Below, one piece after another: positions 5,670-12,791 of a stretch of 18,595 nt of DNA. This DNA is from Anaerolineae bacterium (GTDB lineage Bacteria > Chloroflexota > Anaerolineae > 4572-78 > J111): NCBI GenBank assembly GCA_020433835.1, contig JAGRBY010000075.1, forward strand, positions 1 to 18,595. Direction: 5' to 3'. Within the stretch, counting starts at the first letter, position 1. Each line of letters opens with the position of its first letter. A program made the translations under genes and the position numbers. Under the pieces are notes generated by a model. It searched no databases. It worked only from the letters and a program-made list of their open reading frames with translations, and had not been told where the DNA came from.

Positions 5670-8613
5670 TGGTTACGGGGATTGTAAAATGATCGTCGCC
5701 GTTGGGCAAAGTGAGGCGTTCGCCCGTTTCAACGCGGTAGAGTGCCAACAGTAACGTATGCGGCCCGGAGCCGACATCAGCCGGAATATCCAGTGCGATG
5801 GGGTCGATCAGGACCTCGCCAGCGGCCCAGGTGGTCGTGGGAGCGCTCCCATTTAGCGGCATGCTGTCTCTTTGGGCGATAACCTGTTGTTGAGCATCAA
5901 GCAGTTGGGCGGTTAAGGTGTAGTCGACTTCGATCAGATTATCGGCTTGCCAGACCAGTTCAATGTCGAGCGGTTGGCCGGAGGTGACAGACAACGTCGA
6001 TGACTCGATCTCCGGTTGGCGCAGCCCCAGCAGTTCTATACTTTCACCGAAAGATGTATTCGTTACCAAATCAAGCGATGGCGGCTCGAAAATGCGCGGT
6101 CGGCCATCGACAGCGATGGCAAGGAGTTCGATGGGCATCGTCTCGCCAAGTTGGGCGGTGAGCCGGTAGTCGCCCGGTGGTACGTTGGATGGCAGGGTTA
6201 AGCGCCACGGATCGCGAATGATATCGCCGGACTGCCAGCGGTCGGTCGGGAAATTGCCCGCCGCCGGGCTGCCGTTCCAGGCGGCGCGAGACGTGCCGAC
6301 GGCATCGAGCAGGGCCAGTTCGATGGGATGATCAGCGTCAATAGTCTGTAGCGCCTGCCAGTAGAGCGTCATTGTGCGAGTCTCGCCGGGCTGCCAGGGT
6401 GTGGTAGGTGGCGTGTCCGTTAGCCCCAGTAGTTTGACTTGACCATCGAGAACCTCGGCATCGATGGTCTCGGTCAGCGGTAGATCGGTGATGGGGAGCG
6501 GCTGCGCAGGCCGATCGACTTTGACGTGGACGTCCTCCAGCACCAGCGGGAAGTCGCCAACACGTTCGCCGGTGGCCGGGCGGTCGATCCAGGCTTTGAG
6601 ATAATAATCGCCCGGCGGCGTGCCGGGCCAGAGCGTCAGCGTAAAATCATCGCGGGCGACCATGCCGTCCTGCCACTGCTCAAACGGCACCCGCGCTTCG
6701 GTGCCGAGCGGCTGGCTCTGGCCCCAGATTTCGCCATTGTAATCGGCCAGGCCAAGGCCAATCGGTTCAGCGGGTGCTTTGCCTTGCCACTCCCAGTATA
6801 GCTCGATGGTTGGATGCTGGTCGGGGCGTAGGGCATCGAGCCGGTCGCCGGAGTTGCCTAATAGGTTGAAGCCCAACAACTCGGCTTGACCGACTAATCG
6901 AGCATCGTTTTCAATAATGTGTTGTAGATGAAGCGACGGGTAAATCCAGGCGTAATCCAGACCGTTGAGCGTGACGACGTGAGCCGGCGGGACAGCCCGA
7001 TAAAATTGCAGTGCGCCGTTGGTGGGCAGTTCGCGCTGAAGCTGGTTGATATAGAGGATGACGTAATCGGCGGCGAGGCCGGGTTTGGGCGTGCGCGAAA
7101 TTTTGGCCTCGTCGATTTTGTAGATGGCGTGGCCGTCGAAGTAGGGTTCAAAAGTGGTGCTGTACCAGGCGACGGCGTCGGTGCTGTGGGCATCGGGCTG
7201 AGCGTTGAGCCAGCGGGCCGCCGCATCCATGCCCTCGCCCCAGCCGACGATGATCATTTCGGCCGCTTTCGGCCCGCCGCCGAGCAAACGGTTGTAGTAG
7301 GTGAAGTAGTAAGGGTGGGTGGGAAGTACAAAGAAAATCTGAGCGATGACTACGATTGCGATGAGGAAAGGCGTAGGGTGTAAGGTGTAATTTTTAATTC
7401 TTAATGCTTCAGTCTTCATTATTAATTGAATTTGGGTGTAGCCGAGGGCAGCGAGGGTGATGAGGGCCGGGAAGGCGGGCAGGATGTAGCGATCTTGTTT
7501 TTTGCCGCCGATGGTGACGAGATAGGCGAAGGCTAAGGCGAAGGCGAGCAGGATAACAATGAATTGTGAATTGTGAATTGTGAATTGTGAACTTTTTTTG
7601 CGGAATAGCGATAGGGCGATACTGAGTGCGAGCAGCAGCCAGCCGAGCCAGATGATCGGCGTTGTTTTGAAGAGAGTGACGATGGCGTAAAAGCTGAGGC
7701 CGGGATCGGGTACGGGATGGCCGAAGAAGAAGCTGCCTTTTTGGTGGGGGCTGCCGGAGGCGCGTAAGGCATCGCCGGCAATGGCAAGCGTGCGGCCAAT
7801 CGGATCGACCCACATGGCCGGCCAGAGCAGGACGAAGATGACTCCGGCGGCGATGGACCAGATGGCGACATCGATGATCGTGGCGCGGAGGGCCTGGAGC
7901 CAGGTTGGCTGGTGGCGCAGATGCAGAATCAGGATGGTTACGGCGATGAAGGCTCCTAAAAAGAGCGATGGGTATTTGCTGAGAAAGGCGAGGCCGCCGA
8001 AGATGCCGGAGAGAATTAAGAATGGAGATGGGGAGATGGGGAGATGGGAAGATGGGGAGATGGGAGATGGAGGTAGGGTGCGAAGGAAGGTGAGGAGGGA
8101 GAGCCAGATGAAAAGGGTGACTGGGCCGTCGTGGCCGAGAATGCGGGTTAGGGCCAGGATAAAGGGATCGAGGGCGATGAAGAGGGCGGCCAGTAAGGCG
8201 GCGGGACGACCGAATATGGCGCGGCCCCACCAGAAGGTGAGGATGGCGGTCAGGGTGGCCAGCAGGACAATCGGCAGGCGAATAAGCGGGAGGATGGCCG
8301 GATCGAGCGGATCGAAGGGGACGGTGGCCAGAAAATCGGTGAGGGGGCCGGGGAAGCCCTGGCGGGCGTACTCCAGCAGCAGGCCGATGCTGCCGGCCCA
8401 CATGGTGGTTACACCGGGGGCGGGGCTGTCGAAGGTCGCGGCCCAATCGGCGCGGGCCAGGGCATCGAGAAATAAAATGGCGCGGCCAAACCACGATTTC
8501 GGTTCGTCGGCGGTCAGGAAAAGATCCAAATTGAGGATACGGGGGCTGAAGGCGACCAGGCCAACCAGAACGGCCAGTAGAAGGTCGCGTTTGTGACTGA
8601 GAAACGTTTTCAT
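5650..8613 (-). CDS. GT-C membrane glycosyltransferase, GT39-like, subfamily B, three C-terminal modules, repeat-bearing loops
   Basis: A 987-residue protein counted from ATG at 8613 (MKTFLSHKRDLLLA, just before the first helix). In-frame ATG at 8631 and TTG at 8649 are possible earlier starts; none has a clear ribosome site. Signatures: TADEP (D36, E37) in the first outer loop, ALDPF (about 147-151), LLWPAMWVDPIG (about 262-273), KKQDRY (371-376), HPYYFTYYN and VGWGEGM (456-462), then DYVILYINQLQR and LDYAWIYP. Three beta-rich modules follow at about 573-693, 723-843 and 858-987, with LYWQ, PTTTW and GEVLID elements. Oddities are three in-frame short tandem repeats in loops: SPISPSSHLPISPSP (about 183-197), QFTIHNSQF (343-351) and LRIKNYTLHPTP (about 404-415). 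The subfamily-conserved segments are intact, so this looks like a working gene. Role inferred as for the family; acceptor unknown. Confidence 0.91.
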   Translation of the reverse strand: MKTFLSHKRDLLLAVLVGLVAFSPRILNLDLFLTADEPKSWFGRAILFLDALARADWAATFDSPAPGVTTMWAGSIGLLLEYARQGFPGPLTDFLATVPFDPLDPAILPLIRLPIVLLATLTAILTFWWGRAIFGRPAALLAALFIALDPFILALTRILGHDGPVTLFIWLSLLTFLRTLPPSPISPSSHLPISPSPFLILSGIFGGLAFLSKYPSLFLGAFIAVTILILHLRHQPTWLQALRATIIDVAIWSIAAGVIFVLLWPAMWVDPIGRTLAIAGDALRASGSPHQKGSFFFGHPVPDPGLSFYAIVTLFKTTPIIWLGWLLLALSIALSLFRKKSSQFTIHNSQFIVILLAFALAFAYLVTIGGKKQDRYILPAFPALITLAALGYTQIQLIMKTEALRIKNYTLHPTPFLIAIVVIAQIFFVLPTHPYYFTYYNRLLGGGPKAAEMIIVGWGEGMDAAARWLNAQPDAHSTDAVAWYSTTFEPYFDGHAIYKIDEAKISRTPKPGLAADYVILYINQLQRELPTNGALQFYRAVPPAHVVTLNGLDYAWIYPSLHLQHIIENDARLVGQAELLGFNLLGNSGDRLDALRPDQHPTIELYWEWQGKAPAEPIGLGLADYNGEIWGQSQPLGTEARVPFEQWQDGMVARDDFTLTLWPGTPPGDYYLKAWIDRPATGERVGDFPLVLEDVHVKVDRPAQPLPITDLPLTETIDAEVLDGQVKLLGLTDTPPTTPWQPGETRTMTLYWQALQTIDADHPIELALLDAVGTSRAAWNGSPAAGNFPTDRWQSGDIIRDPWRLTLPSNVPPGDYRLTAQLGETMPIELLAIAVDGRPRIFEPPSLDLVTNTSFGESIELLGLRQPEIESSTLSVTSGQPLDIELVWQADNLIEVDYTLTAQLLDAQQQVIAQRDSMPLNGSAPTTTWAAGEVLIDPIALDIPADVGSGPHTLLLALYRVETGERLTLPNGDDHFTIPVTINSLTP
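7371..7431. repeat. AT-rich degenerate short repeat within a coding loop
   Basis: GTAGGGTGTAAGGTGTAA followed by TTTTTAATTCTTAATG and ATTATTAATTGAATT stands out as AT-rich against the GC-rich gene around it. Read on the coding strand it gives LRIKNYTLHPTP, similar to the xLRIKNYE-type peptides that arise from ATTAAGAATTAAAAATTA repeats in other genomes. It lies between two helices of the enzyme at 5650-8613. It is less regular than the other two repeats of this gene. Confidence 0.45.
7561..7591. repeat. heptanucleotide tandem repeat (GAATTGT)4 in a coding loop
   Basis: Four perfect copies of GAATTGT plus GAA occupy these 31 bases. The 7-nt unit cycles through all three codon positions, so the coding strand gives a seven-residue period (QFTIHNS) with no stop. 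It sits in the loop after SLFRKK and before the helix VILLAFALAF of the enzyme at 5650-8613. Copy-number changes other than multiples of three units would shift the frame. Confidence 0.9.
8023..8071. repeat. GGGGAGAT-type short tandem repeat in a coding loop
   Basis: Repeats of GGGGAGAT, GGGAAGAT and GGGAGAT follow one another with small length differences. The coding strand yields a run of Ser, Pro, Ile, His and Leu (SPISPSSHLPISPSP). It lies between the helix ending LLTFLR and the segment LILSGIFGGLAFLSK in the enzyme at 5650-8613. The paralogs have an unrelated and somewhat shorter linker there. Confidence 0.85.
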
Positions 8614-8629
8614 AGCTGAAAATTCTGGC

Positions 8630-8657
8630 ATACTATCGTAGAAAAGCAAGTTGTAAA
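8630..8657 (-). promoter_or_regulatory. weak candidate internal promoter
   Basis: On the minus strand TTTACA (8652-8657) and TAGTAT (8630-8635) are 16 bp apart in the 63-bp gap before the gene starting at 8613. Transcription would begin about 9 nt before the ATG, leaving almost no leader. It also overlaps the alternative ATG at 8631. It may be chance in an AT-richer gap. Confidence 0.22.
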
Positions 8658-8676
8658 CAATGGCGTTGTCGATTCC

Positions 8677-10623
8677 TTAGGGCAGTGTCAGGTCGGGAAT
8701 GATGAGCGCGTTTTCGCCGCTGGTATCGTTGATGACCGGCAGTCGCTCTATGGTGATGGGGGAGTACATGCCAATCATGAGGCGATATTGACCGGCCGGT
8801 AAGTCGGGCGGAACGTCGAGCCGAATGGTTTCTTTGATGGTTTGCTCCATCGGCCAGCGCGAGGTAGGGACGTGACCGTCATAGGGTTGGTGATCGGCGT
8901 TGATGACGGTGTTGTTGTCGCCGTCTCGGACGTGAACGAAAATGGTGAAATCCTCAGCAAAAGGGCGCAGCGTGTGCCAGTAGAGCGAGAGATAAAGCGT
9001 GTTGGCGTCGGTTTGGGTGAGGTCATAGCCGGTTAGTTCGACCTGATCGCCAAACTGGGTCTGGGTTATCGTGGTTGGTTGGGTGTGGGCGATGGGTTTG
9101 GCGATGAAAACTTCCGTCTCCTGATCGTACAACCATAGCGCCAGATAATGGCCTTTGGCCCATTCGATAAAGCCGGGCGTGGAGCGTTTGAAGCGGACAG
9201 CCGTGGGCGTTATCAGTTGGCAATCGGTTTGGGTGGCGGTGTCGATGAGCATCGCTTCGGTTAAATTGCCGCTGCGCAGACGGGCGCTGGAGGCTTCGGC
9301 CAAATTGGGCGGCACGGGGCGATTGACTACGAAGGCCAGGGTGGGATCATCGCTGATGAGGCAGTCATCAGGCGCGGTGAAACGGGTGATGAAGTCGACC
9401 AACACCTGCTCGGAAGCGGCGAGGTACTCGGTTTTGTCACGGCTGATGGCGGCGTAGACCTGGCCGGTTTGCCAGACGTAAACGGCCAATAAGACGACCA
9501 GCAGAACCGCGCTCGCCAGGGCAATCAGGCGGTGCTGCTGACGCACCGTTCGGGCTTGCTCGATGAGCCAGGCGGCCCCCAAGCCGGCGATAATCGCCAG
9601 CGGCGGCAGGAGCAGGGGCAGATGCTTGTCGCGCAGCGGAACCTGAATTAAGGTGAATACAGCCGCCAGCAGAAACCAGGCCAGTACAAACCAATTTTGC
9701 TTCAGTCGCCGGCGCATCGCCCATAAGCCGATGATGGCGAATAGGGTTATCACGCCGTTGCTCCACAGGAAAGACAACGTAAAAAGAAAATTGTTGGTTT
9801 CGCCCTCATACGCTGTGCGGCTGGCAAAGCGAAAGAGAACGGCTTGCTCGAACATCGCCGGAATATCATAAGGGGCGATGAGCAGCAGCAGCGGTAGGGT
9901 TAAGGCAGCGCCCCAGATCAGGCCATCGACGATAACCCCGCGCCAAAATTCGCCGGAGTTGAGTTTGACACCGTTTTGCAGGTGTCGAGCCAGAATCATC
10001 AGCCCGATCAGACCGATAACGTAGGGCGACAAAATTTTCAACATCAAGCTGATAATCAGCGTTACCCCGGAGGCCACCAGCCACAGCCGCCTGGAGCGGT
10101 TGTTATCGCTCCATACATAGAAAGCAGCACAGGCAATCGATAGGGCGGCCATGCTGATCGAGGGGATTTCGGTGAGGACAGCGCGGGAGCCGCGAAAGAA
10201 TTCCGGTTCTAAAGAGACAAAAATGGGGGCCAGCAGTCCGGCCCACAGCCCGCCCAGCCGCCAGGCGATGAGGCCGACGGCGACCAGGCCGAGCATCGTA
10301 ATGAGACTCATCAAAATTTGCAGCGCGGCCACGGTGCCGAACAGCCGCCACGTCCAATCCATCATTAATGTGTAAAGGGGGGGGTAGCTGACAAAAATTT
10401 CGCTGTAGGGCTGGTAGCCGCGAGCTAGCATTTGGACAAACAGGACGTGGATACCTTCGTCATAGGTCCAGCGCATGTTTTGCAGAAAAATTAAGCGCAG
10501 CCACAATGAAGCGGCGATGATTAGGGTGAGCAGTGCCGCAAACAACCACGGGGCTGATCGGGTAGCGGGAGCGGATTTTTCTTCAACGAAATAAGGTTGT
10601 TGGGTTTGGTCAGTGAGTTTCAA
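8677..10623 (-). CDS. GT-C membrane glycosyltransferase, GT39-like, subfamily C, one C-terminal module
   Basis: A 648-residue multi-pass membrane protein. The start is TTG at 10623, overlapping the preceding stop by 4 nt (TTGA). No ATG occurs before the first helix, so TTG is the best choice. TYDEGI (D55, E56) lies in the first outer loop, followed by GYQPYSEIFVSYPPLY (69-84). The outer loop PLRDKHLP (329-336) matches the paralog at 12792-14801. After the last helix (about 367-383), a soluble region holds DDCLISDDPTLAF (419-431), RPVPPNLAE and TDCQLI (466-471). C421 and C468 are 47 residues apart, as in both other subfamily C members. One beta-rich module follows (about 525-645), with LYWH, FVHVRDGDNNT, PTSRW, DLPAGQYRL and INDTSGENALI. 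Function inferred as transfer of lipid-linked sugar outside the membrane; acceptor unknown. Confidence 0.91.
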   Translation of the reverse strand: MKLTDQTQQPYFVEEKSAPATRSAPWLFAALLTLIIAASLWLRLIFLQNMRWTYDEGIHVLFVQMLARGYQPYSEIFVSYPPLYTLMMDWTWRLFGTVAALQILMSLITMLGLVAVGLIAWRLGGLWAGLLAPIFVSLEPEFFRGSRAVLTEIPSISMAALSIACAAFYVWSDNNRSRRLWLVASGVTLIISLMLKILSPYVIGLIGLMILARHLQNGVKLNSGEFWRGVIVDGLIWGAALTLPLLLLIAPYDIPAMFEQAVLFRFASRTAYEGETNNFLFTLSFLWSNGVITLFAIIGLWAMRRRLKQNWFVLAWFLLAAVFTLIQVPLRDKHLPLLLPPLAIIAGLGAAWLIEQARTVRQQHRLIALASAVLLVVLLAVYVWQTGQVYAAISRDKTEYLAASEQVLVDFITRFTAPDDCLISDDPTLAFVVNRPVPPNLAEASSARLRSGNLTEAMLIDTATQTDCQLITPTAVRFKRSTPGFIEWAKGHYLALWLYDQETEVFIAKPIAHTQPTTITQTQFGDQVELTGYDLTQTDANTLYLSLYWHTLRPFAEDFTIFVHVRDGDNNTVINADHQPYDGHVPTSRWPMEQTIKETIRLDVPPDLPAGQYRLMIGMYSPITIERLPVINDTSGENALIIPDLTLP

Positions 10624-12653
10624 GGGGTAACCACCGTGGTATCTTCGAGCGGGAAACGGGTAACTTCCGTATCGATATTGGTATCCATCAAGCGGACAAC
10701 CAGTCGATAGTTACCGGGCGGGGTGGCGGGCGGTAGATGCAGCGTGCCCTGCCACTCGACAAGTGTATCGGTTTGCCATTGCAGAGCAGAGGCCGGTTGC
10801 CACTCGCCCCACAGCGCACCCTCTTTTTCTAAGGTGATGGCGAAGGTCTCATTATCGGGCAGTTGGCCGAGAGGCAGCATAAATAGGGTCAAATGGGCAT
10901 CAGTTCCGGCCTGTAACGGCGGAAGGGGATCCCAACTGTAGCCGAGGAGTTCGGCCCGGCCTTCAATTTTTTGGTTGCCGCTGGCCTTGGTTTGCATCAC
11001 CGGAGCGGGATAAACCCACACATACGGCACATCTTGGTAGCGAACCTGAAAGACAGGCTCTTGCCGGCGAAAGTAGTTGACAACGGGCAGGCTGGGTTTT
11101 TGGCGCTGTTCCTGGTTGATGTAAAAGATAACGTAGTTGGCCTGAAGCTGTCCCTGCCCGTCGGAAGAGAAGCTGGTGGTTTGGGTATGCAGGTAGGGTT
11201 TGACCATATCGCTATACCAGGTTGAAACCGTAAGCGCCGAGGCCTCGGGTTGGGCGTTGATCCAGGCCGCGGCTTGCTCCATGCCCTCGCCCCAGCCGAC
11301 CGGCACATGGTTGGCGGCGCGGGCAAAGCCGCCCAGCAGCGGATTGTAGTAGGTGAGCAGGTAGGGGTAGTGGGTCATCGCCAAAATGGCTTGAATGAAG
11401 ATAAGCAATACGATTAGAAGGGGTAGACTCAAGATGTGGGCCAGCGCGTGATGCTTGATATAAGGGCCGATTTTCGCCAGCAGCCAGACCCAGCCCAGAC
11501 CGGCCACAAGCATAACTGCCGGAATAACGGCCATGCCGTAGCGATCAAGTTTTTTTGGGCTGATATTGGCGACAAAGAGTACATAAACGATATAGATGAG
11601 CAGCGTGATAACCAGCGAAACCGTTATTGGGCTGCTCCTGCGCCGACCCCGCCACAGCCAGATAAGGCCGGCAGCCAGACCGATGACCGTGAGCGGCGTT
11701 AAGCGAAAGGCGAGAGCGTAGGGGTAAAAACGCCAGCCGGGATCGTTGCTGATGTGGCCCAGAAAGAAGGTTTCATGCCCCTCACCGATTTCGCCGACGT
11801 TAAAAGAGTCGTTGAATGTACGTTGTAGAGTTTCGATGGGAGCCACCCAAAGCGCCGGCCATAAAATGGTGAAGGTAAGCAAGGCAACGGCTCCGGTTAT
11901 AGCAATGGCGATTAGCCAAAATCGCCACTGTTTGTCGTGGAGGACGCCGACAACCGCCATGAGAAACAGCCATGGTAAAATGATCGGGCCGGGGATTTTG
12001 GTGAGGATGGCCAGCCCGGCCATAACACCGGCCACAATGACCATTGACCAGCGATGCTTTTGCCACAGCCGGGCAAAGGCCAGTAACGCGAGCATCATAA
12101 AAATCGCGGTGGCGGCATCGCCGTTGACAATGCGGGAATGCGCGGTGAAAAAGGGATCGGCGGCTAACAACCCGGCGGCGAGGATGGCCGGCCACTCACC
12201 GAGCAGCGGGCGAGCCAGCCAATACAGCCCCCCCACTCCCAGCGCCGTAATGATCACCGGCGAGAGCCGCATTAGCCCAATGAGCGCACTAATATCGGCC
12301 ATCTGCTCAGTCACAAACGTCGGTAAATCGGCGGAACCGGCGGCCAGATAGGCAAACCACAGTATAATCGCCTCGATCCAGGTGATGGTGATACCGGGGT
12401 GAAAGTGCCAATAGGTATCGGCCAGATTACCGCTGTGTAAAGCCAGCAAAAATTGCCCCGTGCCTTCCACCCATTTGATCTCATCGATGGTCATGAAATC
12501 GCCTAAATAGGGCAGCCGCAGCAACAGGGCTATAAGAAACAAGCCCAGGCCGACAAGCGCAGCCTGGGTTATCGATAAATCACCGGGCCTGATCGAGGCA
12601 ACCGGTCGTGTTTGAGGTTTAGCTTGTTTTGTCAGGGACCCCTGCTTTAGCAT
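10620..12653 (-). CDS. GT-C membrane glycosyltransferase, GT39-like, subfamily B, one C-terminal module
   Basis: A 677-residue protein starting with ATG at 12653 after a 138-bp gap. A polar tail of about 30 residues precedes the first helix. TIDEIK (D57, E58) lies in the first outer loop. AADPFFTAHSRIVNGDAA (165-181-like), LTKIPGPI, ILWPALWVAPIE (263-274), KKLDRY (367-372; Leu replaces the Gln seen in the other two B members), HYPYLLTYYN and VGWGEGM (452-458) follow in order. The outer region has YVIFYINQEQR and VPYVWVYP, exact counterparts of the B paralogs. One diverged beta-rich module closes the protein (about 565-670), with ELLGYSW, LTLFM and PPGNYRLVVRL but without PTSxW. It ends in TGA overlapping the TTG start of the next gene. 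Expected role: transfer of a polyprenyl-linked sugar outside the membrane. Confidence 0.92.
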   Translation of the reverse strand: MLKQGSLTKQAKPQTRPVASIRPGDLSITQAALVGLGLFLIALLLRLPYLGDFMTIDEIKWVEGTGQFLLALHSGNLADTYWHFHPGITITWIEAIILWFAYLAAGSADLPTFVTEQMADISALIGLMRLSPVIITALGVGGLYWLARPLLGEWPAILAAGLLAADPFFTAHSRIVNGDAATAIFMMLALLAFARLWQKHRWSMVIVAGVMAGLAILTKIPGPIILPWLFLMAVVGVLHDKQWRFWLIAIAITGAVALLTFTILWPALWVAPIETLQRTFNDSFNVGEIGEGHETFFLGHISNDPGWRFYPYALAFRLTPLTVIGLAAGLIWLWRGRRRSSPITVSLVITLLIYIVYVLFVANISPKKLDRYGMAVIPAVMLVAGLGWVWLLAKIGPYIKHHALAHILSLPLLIVLLIFIQAILAMTHYPYLLTYYNPLLGGFARAANHVPVGWGEGMEQAAAWINAQPEASALTVSTWYSDMVKPYLHTQTTSFSSDGQGQLQANYVIFYINQEQRQKPSLPVVNYFRRQEPVFQVRYQDVPYVWVYPAPVMQTKASGNQKIEGRAELLGYSWDPLPPLQAGTDAHLTLFMLPLGQLPDNETFAITLEKEGALWGEWQPASALQWQTDTLVEWQGTLHLPPATPPGNYRLVVRLMDTNIDTEVTRFPLEDTTVVTP

Positions 12654-12791
12654 AGTACGCTCAATACTTTAGAAACAACAAATTGTTCTCGAACTGTGTA
12701 AGGCATGGTGAGTTAATATCTCTTACGTGTAAATTCGGAGTCTATATCAATTGATGATTTTGGCAAAGCGGTCATCAGAAGGTGTATTTCA
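12654..12791. other. 138-bp intergenic gap, the longest in the array
   Basis: This is the only sizeable gap between the membrane genes. It is AT-richer than its flanks and holds a perfect 10-bp palindrome ATCAATTGAT (12746-12755). I see no GC-rich hairpin with a T run, so no terminator, and no convincing pair of promoter hexamers. It may divide the array into an upstream (18287-12792) and a downstream (12653-606) unit, or simply be read through. Confidence 0.5.

Noticed and set aside
7561..8071. Possible CRISPR-like array
   Set aside because: The repeats are 7 to 9 nt, directly abutting, with no spacers, and read in frame within a gene.
7409..8494. A 361-codon open frame on the minus strand inside the enzyme at 5650-8613
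   Set aside because: It is a different frame of a clear membrane enzyme and gives a His/Arg/Pro-rich product with no hydrophobic or family pattern. It is a shadow caused by high GC at third positions.
7781..8596. A 271-codon open frame on the plus strand
   Set aside because: Antisense to a well-supported gene, rich in Arg, Met and Ser, no motif. Treated as a shadow.
12654..12791. Terminator or promoter in the longest gap
   Set aside because: No GC-rich hairpin with a T run, and no hexamer pair with proper spacing; only a 10-bp palindrome.
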